Assembly: GCF_021030645.1 (NCBI RefSeq)
Contig: NZ_JACGCJ010000015.1
Location: forward strand, 1-64,000
Source of the DNA: Agrilactobacillus fermenti
GTDB taxonomy: Bacteria > Bacillota > Bacilli > Lactobacillales > Lactobacillaceae
Direction: 5' to 3'
Length of the DNA stretch: 64,000 nt
Below the pieces are notes generated by a model. The model saw nothing but the letters and a program-made list of their open reading frames with translations. It was not told the origin of the DNA and ran no database searches. Position numbers and translations under genes: made by a program. Positions 23,099-35,321 of this stretch are shown in pieces. Each line of letters opens with the position of its first letter. Position 1 is the first letter of the stretch.

Positions 23099-23780
23099 CT
23101 TTGCATCATATTTTAATTTTTCACAAGTCAATTGGCATGACTTGATGACGGCAACCTGGGATACCGTTTGGATGACGTTGCTGTCAGTGATTTTCGTATT
23201 TATTTTAGGAATCGTTTTAGGTTTGTTACTGTTTGAGACAACTGGCAAACACTCGTTTTGGGCGGTATTGCTGAACAAGTTAACTGCAATTTTCGTCAAT
23301 GTCTTTCGATCAATCCCATTTATTATTTTGATTGTGCTCCTGATCCCCATTACAAAGAAAATCACGGGGACGATCATTGGACCAAAAGCAGCTATTCCTT
23401 CATTAATTATTTCCGCGGCACCATTTTATGCACGGCTGGTAGAGATTGGCTTTCACGAAATTGAAGCTGGTGTGATCGAAGCGGCCGAGGCAATGGGCGC
23501 CAGCAAATTACAGATTATGTGGAAAGTCCTGATACCAGAGAGTATGCCAGCCATTATTTCTGGAATTACGGTAACTGGTATCTCATTGATCGGCTATACA
23601 GCGATGGCTGGGGTAATTGGTGCCGGTGGTTTGGGAAATTTGGCTTATCAAGATGGCTTTCAAGCGAACCAAAATGCCGTTACTTTAACGGCAACGATCG
23701 TAATTTTAATCATCGTATTTATTTTTCAGGCAATTGGTGATTTAGTCGTCCGCAAAATTGATAAGCGGTCGATTGCTTAG
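23082..23780 (+). CDS. metI: Methionine ABC transporter permease
   Basis: MetI is the membrane channel subunit. The 232-residue protein has about five helices and the ABC-permease EAA loop EAAEAMGASKLQIMWKVLIP near residue 135. GTG 23082 lies 17 bases inside metN, behind a strong ggaggtgatc ribosome binding site, so the two are coupled. Confidence 0.95.
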   Translation: MQDPNSFASYFNFSQVNWHDLMTATWDTVWMTLLSVIFVFILGIVLGLLLFETTGKHSFWAVLLNKLTAIFVNVFRSIPFIILIVLLIPITKKITGTIIGPKAAIPSLIISAAPFYARLVEIGFHEIEAGVIEAAEAMGASKLQIMWKVLIPESMPAIISGITVTGISLIGYTAMAGVIGAGGLGNLAYQDGFQANQNAVTLTATIVILIIVFIFQAIGDLVVRKIDKRSIA

Positions 23781-23813
23781 AGATTGATTTTAAATTTATT
23801 GGAGGTATGAATT

Positions 23814-24638
23814 ATGAAGTTATTAAACAAAAAGATCAGTTTTGCCTTAGTTACTTTTGGCGCGGCTTTACTATTTGCAGTAGGCGCTGGTAAAGCTAAT
23901 GCCGCTACGACAATTACGGTTGGGGCCTCACCAGTACCACATGCTCAAATTCTAGAGCATGTAAAGCCACAATTGAAAAAAGAGGGCGTCAATCTAAAAA
24001 TTAAAAAATTTACCGATTATGTGATGCCTAATCGGGCGTTGACCGCTAAAGAGTTAGATGCTAATTATTTCCAGCATATTCCTTTTTTAGAGGATTATAA
24101 CAAGAAAAATAATACCGATATTGTCAATGCTGGGTCCGTGCATATTGAACCGATCGGTATCTATTCCAAACAAGTCAAAAAATTATCACAGGTTAAAGAT
24201 GGGTCTAAGGTACTCGTCAGTAATAACAAACCTGATTGGGGTCGGATTTTGACAATGTTGAAAGACGCTAAATTAATTACCCTCAAAAAGGGTGTCAATG
24301 AAACTAAAGCCACTTTTAAAGATGTCGCTAAAAATCCAAAGCATTTGAAATTCGAATATGATTTTGAACCAAAATTAATGCCGGAGTTATTAAAAAATAA
24401 TGAAGGGGCTTTGGTTGCCATTAATGCTAACTATGCTGTTGGTGCAAAATTGAATCCTAAGAAAGATGCTATTGCTCTAGAGAAAACATCCTCACCGTAT
24501 GCCAACATTATTGCCGTACGTAAAGGGGACCAAAACAAACCGGCTATTAAGAAATTAGTTAAAGCTCTAACATCTAAGAGTACCCAACAATGGATCGATA
24601 AAAAGTATAAAGGGGCTGTCTTACCAGTTAAAGACTAG
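23814..24638 (+). CDS. metQ: MetQ-like methionine-binding protein without lipobox
   Basis: MetQ delivers methionine to MetNI. The 274-residue NlpA-family protein has a secretion signal (basic MKLLNKK start, hydrophobic core, then AGKANA before ATTITVGASPVPHA). Unlike nearly all family members in Gram-positives, there is no cysteine for lipid attachment anywhere near the signal end; it reads as a signal peptidase I site. The mature part has the family blocks ANYFQHIPFLEDYN and IEPIGIYS. How it stays at the cell is an open question. Confidence 0.92.
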   Translation: MKLLNKKISFALVTFGAALLFAVGAGKANAATTITVGASPVPHAQILEHVKPQLKKEGVNLKIKKFTDYVMPNRALTAKELDANYFQHIPFLEDYNKKNNTDIVNAGSVHIEPIGIYSKQVKKLSQVKDGSKVLVSNNKPDWGRILTMLKDAKLITLKKGVNETKATFKDVAKNPKHLKFEYDFEPKLMPELLKNNEGALVAINANYAVGAKLNPKKDAIALEKTSSPYANIIAVRKGDQNKPAIKKLVKALTSKSTQQWIDKKYKGAVLPVKD

Positions 24639-24701
24639 ACTAGCCGAGTGGTCTGATTTATGTAGACATCACGAATGATATGAATCATTGAAGAACAATA
24701 G

Positions 24702-24745
24702 AAAAAGCCTGAGACAAAATCAACGTTTTGTTTTCAGGCTTTTTC
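24702..24745 (+). terminator. Terminator of metNIQ (GAGACAAAA-type hairpin family)
   Basis: AAAAAGCCTGAGACAAAA pairs with TTTTGTTTTCAGGCTTTTT around a short loop. Confidence 0.85.
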
Positions 24746-24873
24746 TGTATCTATAAATTAATAATTTCAGAATAAAGGTAATGTTGAGACTTATGTTTGA
24801 TAAAATGAGAAAATTTTGTGAACTTTCAAATTGTATTCGCTTCACTAACTGTAATTAGGCGATTCCCCATAAA

Positions 24874-24923
24874 TGATAATCATTATAAAAATCATTGAAA
24901 ATCATTCTCAATTAGCATAGAAT
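24874..24923 (+). promoter_or_regulatory. suf promoter with two Fur/PerR-like boxes
   Basis: Box 1 is TGATAAT-C-ATTATAA (24874-24888): 13 of 14 positions fit the 7-1-7 Fur pattern and equally the PerR pattern. Box 2 is TGAAAAT-C-ATTCTCA (24896-24910), 12 of 14 for Fur and 10 for PerR. The centres are 22 bases apart, about two helix turns. The promoter TTGAAA (24895-24900), 17 bases, TAGAAT (24918-24923) is overlapped by box 2, so binding should block transcription of suf. Confidence 0.75.
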
Positions 24924-24983
24924 AAAGTTACTCGAAATAAATAAAATGAGTTAGTTACTACCTAACTGGAGGTTAATGATTAT

Positions 24984-25796
24984 ATGGCAACTTTAGAAGT
25001 TAAAAATCTTCATGTATCCATCGATACCCAAGAAGAAGGCCGTCAAGAGATTTTGAAAGGCGTTAATTTAAAGATGTCCACTGGCGAGATTCATGCCATT
25101 ATGGGGCCAAACGGTACTGGTAAGTCAACACTTTCTGAGACAATTATGGGTAATCCCACTTATCAAGTTACAGAAGGTGATATTTTATTAGATGGTAAAA
25201 GTATTTTGGACATGCCGGTTGATGAACGCGCACGTGCTGGTCTTTTCTTAGCAATGCAATATCCTGCTGAAATTGCCGGGGTAACCAATGCTGAATTTAT
25301 GCGTGCTGCTATCAATGCGCGTCGTGCCGAAGATGATCAAATTTCAGTTATGGACTTCATTAAATTTTTAGATAAAAATATGGCTGTTTTGGACATGGAT
25401 GAGGATATGGCCGAACGTTATTTGAATCAAGGCTTTTCCGGTGGTGAAAAGAAACGTAATGAGATTTTACAATTGATGATGATCCAACCATCTTTTGCCA
25501 TTTTAGATGAAATTGATTCGGGGTTAGACATCGATGCTATGAAAGTTGTTGCTAAAGGTGTGAACTCTATGCGCGGCGACAATTTTGGTGCCTTGATCAT
25601 TACCCACTATCAACGACTCTTAAACTATATTGTGCCCGATGTGGTTCACGTCATCATGGACGGTCGTGTCGTTAAAACTGGTGGTCCGGACTTAGCTAAA
25701 AAGTTGGAAGATGAAGGTTACGCTGGTTTGCGTGATGAATTAGGGTTAGATATTCAACTGACAGATGATAAAGCGTCTACTTCTAAGGAGGGTTAA
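24984..25796 (+). CDS. sufC: Fe-S cluster assembly ATPase SufC
   Basis: SufC is the ABC-type ATPase of the SufBCD scaffold complex in the cytosol. The 270-residue protein has Walker A GPNGTGKST, signature FSGGEKKRNEILQ typical of SufC, and Walker B FAILDEIDSGLDIDA. It is the first gene of sufCDSUB and lies behind the Fur/PerR-like boxes, so Fe-S assembly is expected to respond to iron or peroxide. Confidence 0.97.
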   Translation: MATLEVKNLHVSIDTQEEGRQEILKGVNLKMSTGEIHAIMGPNGTGKSTLSETIMGNPTYQVTEGDILLDGKSILDMPVDERARAGLFLAMQYPAEIAGVTNAEFMRAAINARRAEDDQISVMDFIKFLDKNMAVLDMDEDMAERYLNQGFSGGEKKRNEILQLMMIQPSFAILDEIDSGLDIDAMKVVAKGVNSMRGDNFGALIITHYQRLLNYIVPDVVHVIMDGRVVKTGGPDLAKKLEDEGYAGLRDELGLDIQLTDDKASTSKEG

Positions 25797-25798
25797 GC

Positions 25799-28798
<3,000 letters not shown>

Positions 28799-28812
<14 letters not shown>

Positions 28813-30232
28813 AAATACGAAAAACAATGAAGAGATGCTTTCTTCAGTACCAACGATAGACGATTATGACTATGGCTTTAGTGATGATGTGAAACCGGTC
28901 TTTTCAACCGGCCGTGGTTTGACGGAAGAGATTGTAAGACAAATCTCCGCGCACAAACAAGAGCCCCAGTGGATGCTAGATTTCCGCTTGAAATCTTATA
29001 AAATTTATAAAAAGTTAGCCATGCCTGACTTTGGCCCCGATTTATCTGCTTTGGATTTGAAGAACATGCTTTATTTCCAACGGGCAACCGACAAACAGTA
29101 TCGTGATTGGGATGAAGTTCCAGATAAAATCAAAGATACGTTTGAACGTCTGGGTGTCCCTGAAGCTGAGCGGAAATATTTAGCAGGTTCATCAGCACAG
29201 TACGAGTCTGAAGTTGTTTATCACAATATGCGCAACGAATTTGAAAAGTTAGGCATCATCTTTACGGATATGGATACAGCCTTGAAAGAATATCCAGATC
29301 TTGTTAAAAAGTATTGGGCTAAACTGGTTCCACCAACAGATAATAAGTTTGCGGCTTTGAATTCGGCTGTTTGGTCTGGTGGCACGTTCATTTATGTACC
29401 AAAAGGTGTTCAAACCGATACGCCAATTCAGTCCTATTTCCGAATCAATGCGGAAAATTCGGGTCAGTTTGAGCGTACTTTGATCATCGTTGACGAGGGT
29501 GCAAGTGTAAACTACGTGGAAGGCTGTACGGCACCAAATTATTCTTCCGATAGCTTGCATGCCGCTGTTGTTGAAGTCAACGTCTTAAAAGATGCTTACT
29601 GCCGCTATACAACGATTCAAAACTGGTCTAAGAATGTTTACAGTCTAGAAACCAAACGCGCTCAAGCTTTGGAAAATGCCACTATGGAATGGGTTGATGG
29701 TAACCTAGGTTCTAAGATCACGATGAAGTACCCAAGTGTTTATTTGAATGGTCGTGGTGCCCGGGGGACCATGTTATCTATCGCTGTGGCTGGTGAAGGT
29801 GTGGACCAAGATGCTGGTGCACGGATGATTCATAATGCGCCTAATACTTCATCTTCAATTGTTTCTAAATCTATTGCCAAAGATGGCGGTGCCGTCGATT
29901 ACCGTGGGACAGTGCGCTTTGGTCGTAAGAGTGATGGTTCTTTTGCCCATGTGGAATGCGATACCATCATCATGGATGAAAAGTCCAGTTCCGATACGAT
30001 TCCTTATAACCAAATTATGAACGGTAACGTTTCGATGGAACATGAGGCCAAGGTTTCTAAAATTTCTGAGGAACAGCTGTATTATTTGATGAGTCGCGGA
30101 ATTTCTGAAGAAAAAGCAACTGAAATGATCATCATGGGCTTTGTGGAACCATTTACTAAGGAATTGCCAATGGAATATGCAGTTGAACTGAATCGTTTGA
30201 TTTCTTATGAAATGGAAGGTAGTGTAGGGTAA
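28799..30232 (+). CDS. sufB: Fe-S cluster assembly scaffold SufB
   Basis: SufB is the main scaffold subunit that receives sulfur and iron. The 477-residue protein has the family blocks [21 protein letters not shown] (read in two parts), [21 protein letters not shown] with a candidate cluster cysteine, and the C-terminal [20 protein letters not shown] 28799 follows AAAGGAGG and lies inside sufU. It closes the operon. Confidence 0.97.
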
Positions 30233-30258
30233 TCTAATTTTTATGATGCTCTACTTTT

Positions 30259-30298
30259 GGGTGTCGGTGGATGTTTGTCCACTGACACCTTATTTTTA
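30259..30298 (+). terminator. Terminator of the suf operon
   Basis: GGTGTCGGTGGA (30260-30271) pairs with TCCACTGACACC (30278-30289), followed by TTATTTTTA. Confidence 0.85.
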
Positions 30299-30359
30299 TA
30301 CCAATTTTAAGATGGAAAAAAGAATATCAATATTAATAAATTTAGGAAGAAGATTTTTT

Positions 30360-30910
30360 ATGAACAAATTATTTGAAAGTAATAGAATTCAATTGCCTCA
30401 TTGAGTGAGGAAGATGCGATTAGTTTTTCTAAATGGAGTGAAGATAGTGAATATTTAAGAGGGCTAGATACAGATTTCGCAAGGCCACGAAACGCAGAGT
30501 TTTATAAACATCAAATTCAGTCATTTGAAGATTCATCAGATATGATCCAATTTGGGCTGTATGTACCACAAGATCAACTACTATTCGGTTTTATTTCTCT
30601 TCACAGTATTGAATGGAATAATCAAATCGCTTCAATGGCAATCGGCATTGGTGAAGCAAAATATCGTAAAAATGGTTATGGTAGTGAAGTAATTCAATTA
30701 CTGTTAAATTATGCATTTTATGAATTGAATTTGCACAAAGTTGAGTTGGATGTCATTTCTAATAATGATACTGCTATTTATTGTTACAAGAAAAATGGAT
30801 TTGAAACTGAAGGCGTAGCAAAAGAAGCTATACGAAGAGATGATCAGCGTTTTGACAAGATATATATGGGCATATTAGCGAAAAGCTGGAAAGCATCAAA
30901 GACTAAATAA
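30360..30910 (+). pseudogene. GNAT N-acetyltransferase with N-terminal frameshift
   Basis: ATG 30360 follows a good ribosome binding site (aggaagaag) and reads MNKLFESNRIQLP, then stops at TGA 30402-30404. From 30401 the next frame continues the same protein without gap (LSEEDAISFSKWSEDSEYLRG), with a complete GNAT domain including the acetyl-CoA loop GEAKYRKNGYGSEV and NDTAIYCYKKNGFETEG. Inserting one base near 30390-30400 restores a normal RimJ/RimL-like enzyme. A shorter product from TTG 30401 would lack the first strand and has no clear ribosome binding site. Confidence 0.8.
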
Positions 30911-30934
30911 AAACAATCGGTTCTTGTAGAGTAA

Positions 30935-31057
30935 TTAAATTGCTTGGTTTTTGTGAATTTGTTTCTTATAGAAATCTAAGTCACTAGGATCAATAAAATC
31001 GTGGGTTGCTCTAACAGATTTTTCCCAGATATTTAAGATTAAAGCGTAATCCGACAT
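30935..31057 (-). pseudogene. Remnant of another GNAT acetyltransferase (40 codons)
   Basis: On the minus strand an open frame of 40 codons reads SDYALILNIWEKSVRATHDF and then IDPSDLDFYKKQIHK before TAA. This is the typical N-terminus of YjaB-like acetyltransferases (WE.SVRATH.F). The rest of the domain is missing, so it is a decayed fragment. The upstream part on the minus strand (31058-31110) has no clear continuation or ribosome binding site. Confidence 0.6.
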
Positions 31058-31214
31058 TGTTGCTAATTTGTTATTAAAAATAATATTTACCTATTTTCTT
31101 TCATTTTCGAATCTATGCTCAGTGTTTTTGTGTTAGTTAGTCTTAATTGTTTTTATTTTCCTTATGGGTGCGCTATACTGACTTCATCAAAGTGACGAGA
31201 GGGGTTTGTTTGCC

Positions 31215-31565
31215 ATGTTAGATGTTAAGAATTCAATTGAACGGCTAGATTGGACCGTCAATCACCACTTTTTACACATTCAAGCGCAGCATGAATTTAT
31301 GCGGGCCTGGGCAATACAATTTGAATTAGCTTACACTGATTTTCGAACGATTCAGATGGCGTTACAAAGTGATGGCAGCCATCATGAGTTATTAGCACGC
31401 TTTTCTTATGCTTATGAAGCCATCTATCCATATGAGTATGAATTTGCAGCGAATGGCTTAGCAGGTTTCAACGCCAAATTTGCTGATAAAATTGATGATT
31501 ATAAGTCTGCTGTTGATAAATTTAATGATATTTTCAAAGAAGTGAAGGCTTTGAATCCAGCATGA
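31215..31565 (+). CDS. Hypothetical protein, conserved in appearance
   Basis: I do not recognise this family. The 116-residue protein from ATG 31215 is soluble, mostly helical by composition, rich in His, Phe, Tyr and acidic residues (VNHHFLHIQAQHEFMRAW, SYAYEAIYPYEYEF), with no cysteines, signal peptide or membrane helix. A gagaggggt ribosome binding site lies about ten bases upstream; an in-frame TTG at 31206 is too close to it. A promoter-like TATACT lies at about 31176. It stands alone between the broken acetyltransferases and rarA. Confidence 0.6.
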   Translation: MLDVKNSIERLDWTVNHHFLHIQAQHEFMRAWAIQFELAYTDFRTIQMALQSDGSHHELLARFSYAYEAIYPYEYEFAANGLAGFNAKFADKIDDYKSAVDKFNDIFKEVKALNPA

Positions 31566-31897
31566 TCTGAAGATGAAGTAATAAGTTGCATAATTTTCAC
31601 TTATAGTTTAATTTGAGATCAAATAAAGTTAGATTGACAAGATTCAGTAAAAAGTATTTGTTAAAGTACCTTGTAATTATTAATTGGAAACTAATGATTA
31701 TGAGGTCTTTTAATAGCAAAATTCAGAAGCTATTATTTATTTCCTAGCAAGCTTCTGCTATAGTCGAACCAACTACTTACAATTTGGTGGTTATTAGTCA
31801 TATAAATGTTGCTCTTATTATTTTGCGCTTCATTCTTATATTGAACTAATTTTAGCTTACTTTTTAAACCAAATGGAACCGTTGGAGATGTCGAATC
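31566..31897. other. AT-rich intergenic region before rarA
   Basis: No gene is seen on either strand. CAGAAGC near 31725 and GCTTCTG near 31752 could form a loose stem, but the loop is long and no T-run follows. Confidence 0.4.
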
Positions 31898-33247
31898 GTG
31901 AAACAAGAGTCTTTATTTTCAAGCACTAACGATGATACGCCATTAGCTAACCGGGTACGGCCTAAGACATTGTCAGAATTTGTAGGACAGGCCCAATTAC
32001 TGGGGGAAGGTAAGATTTTACGTGAGATGATTGAGCAGGATCAAATTTCTTCGATGATTTTTTGGGGGCCGCCTGGCGTGGGTAAGACAACGCTAGCTGA
32101 GATCATTGCCCGACAAACTCAAGCAAAGTTTTTAAGTTTTAGTGCCGTGGATAGCAGTATCAGTAAAATTAAAAAAATTATGCATCAAGCTGAAGCAGAT
32201 CGTGAATTGGGACAAAAAACTATTGTTTTTGTAGATGAGATTCACCGTTTTAATAAGGCTCAGCAAGATGCTTTCTTACCATTTGTGGAGCGAGGCAGTA
32301 TTATTTTGATTGGTGCAACGACTGAAAATCCTTCTTTTGAAGTAAATTCAGCTTTGCTTTCGCGATGCAAAGTCTTTGTTTTAAAATCGTTACAGCCAGC
32401 TGATATTGTTCAGCTGCTGACCAATGCTTTACACCATCCTGACGGCTTTGGCAAACAAACGATCAAGATTACCAAAGCCGAAATTCAAGCGATTGCTGAT
32501 TTTGCCAGTGGTGATGCCCGGATGGCTTTGAATACGTTAGAGATGGCCGTTTTGAATGGCGAGCGTCAAGGCCAAACGATTACGATCACCGCAGCTGATT
32601 TACGTCAATTGATCAGTGCTAAATTTATGCAGTATGACAAAAATGGCGATGCGCATTATGATATAATTTCAGCATTACACAAATCTATGCGTAATAGTGA
32701 TGTGGATGCAGCAATTTATTGGCTATCCCGTATGCTTGCTGGTGGTGAAGCACCCACCTATATTGCCCGGCGGCTGGTTCGTTTTGCCAGTGAAGATGTC
32801 GGTTTAGCAGATACAAATGCATTGAATGTTACGATTAATGTTTTTCAGGCCTGTCAATTCTTAGGTATGCCGGAATGTGATGTTCATCTAGTCGAAGCCG
32901 TAACTTATTTGGCGCTAGCGCCGAAATCAAATGCAATTTATGCAGCGCGACAAGCCGTTAAACCAGATGTCCAAGCAACCATTAATGAACCAGTACCACT
33001 ACAGATTCGGAATGCACCGACTAAATTGATGTCTGATTTAGGTTACGGTAAAAATTATCAGTATGCCCATGATACCAAAGATAAATTAACCACCATGCAG
33101 ACAATGCCTGCAAAGTTAATTGGACACATTTATTATGTGCCTACAGAGCAGGGCCATGAAAGTCGGTTCAAAACCCGTTTGGCACAAATTAAAGCGTGGC
33201 ATCAAAAACATCCCCTAGATTCAAAGCACCCTAAAACTGACGATTAG
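31898..33247 (+). CDS. rarA: Replication-associated recombination protein A (MgsA/RarA)
   Basis: RarA is an AAA+ clamp-loader-like ATPase acting at stalled forks with SSB. The 449-residue protein has Walker A WGPPGVGKTT near residue 51, Walker B IVFVDEIHRFNK, sensor 1 GATTENPSFE, and the C-terminal MgsA domain (ALAPKSNAIYAARQAV). It resembles E. coli RarA most. A second, differently typed paralogue is at 40105-41382. GTG 31898 is the start. Confidence 0.93.
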   Translation: MKQESLFSSTNDDTPLANRVRPKTLSEFVGQAQLLGEGKILREMIEQDQISSMIFWGPPGVGKTTLAEIIARQTQAKFLSFSAVDSSISKIKKIMHQAEADRELGQKTIVFVDEIHRFNKAQQDAFLPFVERGSIILIGATTENPSFEVNSALLSRCKVFVLKSLQPADIVQLLTNALHHPDGFGKQTIKITKAEIQAIADFASGDARMALNTLEMAVLNGERQGQTITITAADLRQLISAKFMQYDKNGDAHYDIISALHKSMRNSDVDAAIYWLSRMLAGGEAPTYIARRLVRFASEDVGLADTNALNVTINVFQACQFLGMPECDVHLVEAVTYLALAPKSNAIYAARQAVKPDVQATINEPVPLQIRNAPTKLMSDLGYGKNYQYAHDTKDKLTTMQTMPAKLIGHIYYVPTEQGHESRFKTRLAQIKAWHQKHPLDSKHPKTDD

Positions 33248-33265
33248 TGAAGTGAAGGAAATTTA

Positions 33266-33793
33266 ATGACATATATGTATTTACAGCCAGCACATCAATT
33301 GGATCTGGATCGTATCATGGCCATCATCCATAGCGCGCAAGCAACTATGGCAACAGATGGTGTGCATCAGTGGTTCAATGGTTATCCAGATCGAACTAAT
33401 TTATTATCAGATATAGCCAAAGCACAGTTATATGAAATTATTTATCAGCAACAAATTGCTGGCGTACTTGCCATTCAGACCACACCTGAACCTAATTATG
33501 AAACGTTAAAGGGTGGTCACTGGCATAGCGATGCACCTTACGCTACGATTCATCGGCTGGCTATGCATCATGAGTTTGCTGGCCATCATCTTGGTAAAAT
33601 GGCTATTGCTCATGCACTGACCCTAATTCGAAATCAAGGCATAATGCACGTGCGGATGGACACCCACCATGACAATAAACGGATGCAGTATTTAATGCGT
33701 CAGTTTGGGTTTGGACATCGTGGGACAATCCATATTCATGACCCACACGGTGATTTAGAAACAGAAGCCTATGAACTAAGTTTAAATTTATAA
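33266..33793 (+). CDS. GNAT family N-acetyltransferase
   Basis: A 175-residue acetyl-CoA-dependent acetyltransferase of unknown substrate. The GNAT core is seen in ATIHRLAMHHEFAGHHLGKM (acetyl-CoA loop, with a modified Q/RxxGxG/A) and RMDTHHDNKRMQYLMRQFGF. It is rich in His. It follows rarA by 18 bases and is probably cotranscribed. It is intact, unlike the two acetyltransferase genes upstream. Confidence 0.85.
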   Translation: MTYMYLQPAHQLDLDRIMAIIHSAQATMATDGVHQWFNGYPDRTNLLSDIAKAQLYEIIYQQQIAGVLAIQTTPEPNYETLKGGHWHSDAPYATIHRLAMHHEFAGHHLGKMAIAHALTLIRNQGIMHVRMDTHHDNKRMQYLMRQFGFGHRGTIHIHDPHGDLETEAYELSLNL

Positions 33794-33848
33794 GCAGTTA
33801 GTCAACTTATTTGAAATAAATGGTGTACAATCTAAGTGAGGTGATTAG

Positions 33849-34244
33849 ATGGCAAAAATTACAGTTTCTAATAGTGTTGTCGATTTACTAACGCGTAAGG
33901 GTATTGTTGATAAAACGTTGTTACTAGTGACGGATGACGGTGGTGGCGACTACTCACTACAAGGTGGGGCTTGTAGTATTGGTTCCAAGTTCTCGATTGT
34001 AGTTTTGGAGCAGCCGGATCCAGCCTATCCGATCAAGATGGCTAATAACGCTAATTTGAATTTATATACATCCAAATATGACTTGATGTTCTTTAGTAAT
34101 GGTTTGAAAATGGATTTCAAAGATTATGCGATTATTTTAAAAGATGATTCGGGTATGTTGGATGGGTCAGTATTGATTGCCAATGGCCAGGAAATTTTAG
34201 ATGCTTTTAAACAAGGCATTACGGCTAATGGTCAAAGTTGTTAG
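33849..34244 (+). CDS. HesB/IscA-like Fe-S biosynthesis domain protein
   Basis: A 131-residue protein resembling the divergent HesB-like (Fe-S_biosyn) proteins of lactobacilli: GGDYSLQGGACSIGSKFSIVV and YTSKYDLMFFSNGLKMDFKD. It has only two cysteines, Cys42-like in GACSIG and one at the C-terminus, so the usual three-cysteine cluster site of IscA/SufA is not present. A cluster-carrier role is therefore uncertain. It stands alone before a strong terminator. Confidence 0.6.
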   Translation: MAKITVSNSVVDLLTRKGIVDKTLLLVTDDGGGDYSLQGGACSIGSKFSIVVLEQPDPAYPIKMANNANLNLYTSKYDLMFFSNGLKMDFKDYAIILKDDSGMLDGSVLIANGQEILDAFKQGITANGQSC

Positions 34245-34254
34245 AATAAAGTTA

Positions 34255-34303
34255 TAAAAAATGCGATTCAAGGGTCTAAACAGACTATGAATCGCATTTT
34301 TTA
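34255..34303 (+). terminator. Bidirectional terminator
   Basis: AAAAAATGCGATTCA (34255-34269) pairs with TGAATCGCATTTTTT (34288-34302). It serves the HesB-like gene and the convergent HAD gene. Confidence 0.85.
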
Positions 34304-34339
34304 AATTATAATTGAAACTTGAAATTAATGTGCCAATCA

Positions 34340-35149
34340 TTATTGCAACACAAAATAATCAATCGCCGTAGCGACACCATCTTGATTATTCGTTTTAGTT
34401 ATAAAATCAGCCGCTGTTTTTGCAGCCACTGTACCATTACCCATGGCAACGCCTACGCCAGCATATTCTAGCATGGATAGATCATTAGCTTCATCACCAA
34501 TCGCCATAACTTCACTAGCGTTGATGCCTAATTTTTCAGCCAGCTTGGCTAGCGTTTGGCCTTTACTAGCTGCAGGATTCATGGCTTCAAATACGGTTGG
34601 AATCGAGTGCAACAAAGTATATTGCTTAAAAGCAGATTTTGGAACTTTTGGTATGAAATGAGCTAGCTTATCAGGGTAGTCCACGTACATGATTTTTGCC
34701 AATTTTAGGTCAGGGTCAAGGTCGGCCAAAGTCACGTGGCGTAATGGCAGGTGAACCTTTTGGCTTTCGGCCACACTTAGCGGATGATCATGGGTCGTAA
34801 GTGTATAGGTGTAGTTGCGGTCCTGTGCAACTAAGTTCATATCATTAACTTGTGCTAAAGCCGCAAAAAATTTGAAATCATTAATTGTAAGCGTTTGTTC
34901 AATGAGGACTCGTTGTGAGTTATTTTCTTGAGCGGTTGCACCATTACTAGCAATGGTATAGTTGTCTTGATACCATAGGTCTAAAATTTCGAGTTGGGGC
35001 TGGATACCCGGTAGTGGGCGGCCTGATGTTAATACGATTTTTACTTGTTTTGCTTTTGCAGCTGCAATAGCTTTCTTAGTGGCTGCTGTAATTTGTAGCT
35101 TATCATTTAGTAATGTACCATCGATATCAATTGCAATTAATTTGATCAT
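34340..35149 (-). CDS. Cof-type HAD-IIB phosphatase
   Basis: A 269-residue haloacid dehalogenase superfamily hydrolase, probably a sugar- or flavin-phosphate phosphatase of the Cof/YidA type. Motif I is AIDIDGTLLND (nucleophile Asp), motif II VLTSGRPLPG, motif III the lysine in NPAASKGQTLAKL, and motif IV MAIGDEANDLSMLEYA. All catalytic residues are present. The substrate cannot be told from sequence. It is divergent from the flavodoxin gene. Confidence 0.9.
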   Translation of the reverse strand: MIKLIAIDIDGTLLNDKLQITAATKKAIAAAKAKQVKIVLTSGRPLPGIQPQLEILDLWYQDNYTIASNGATAQENNSQRVLIEQTLTINDFKFFAALAQVNDMNLVAQDRNYTYTLTTHDHPLSVAESQKVHLPLRHVTLADLDPDLKLAKIMYVDYPDKLAHFIPKVPKSAFKQYTLLHSIPTVFEAMNPAASKGQTLAKLAEKLGINASEVMAIGDEANDLSMLEYAGVGVAMGNGTVAAKTAADFITKTNNQDGVATAIDYFVLQ

Positions 35150-35321
35150 AGTAAAATTAAGCTCCTATGCATATTTTGATTGGGTTATGAGACTAATATA
35201 TATTTTAGCAAATAGTACCGCTAAATAATTCGTGATTTAAAGGATAAGTTTATTCTTTGTCACAAGCAATATAAAACGGTAAAATGAATATAAGTTATTT
35301 TTTGTAAAGGAGTGGCGTCAA

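Noticed and set aside
31725-31758. CAGAAGC/GCTTCTG hairpin before rarA
   Set aside because: The loop is long and there is no T-run; it is not supported as a terminator.
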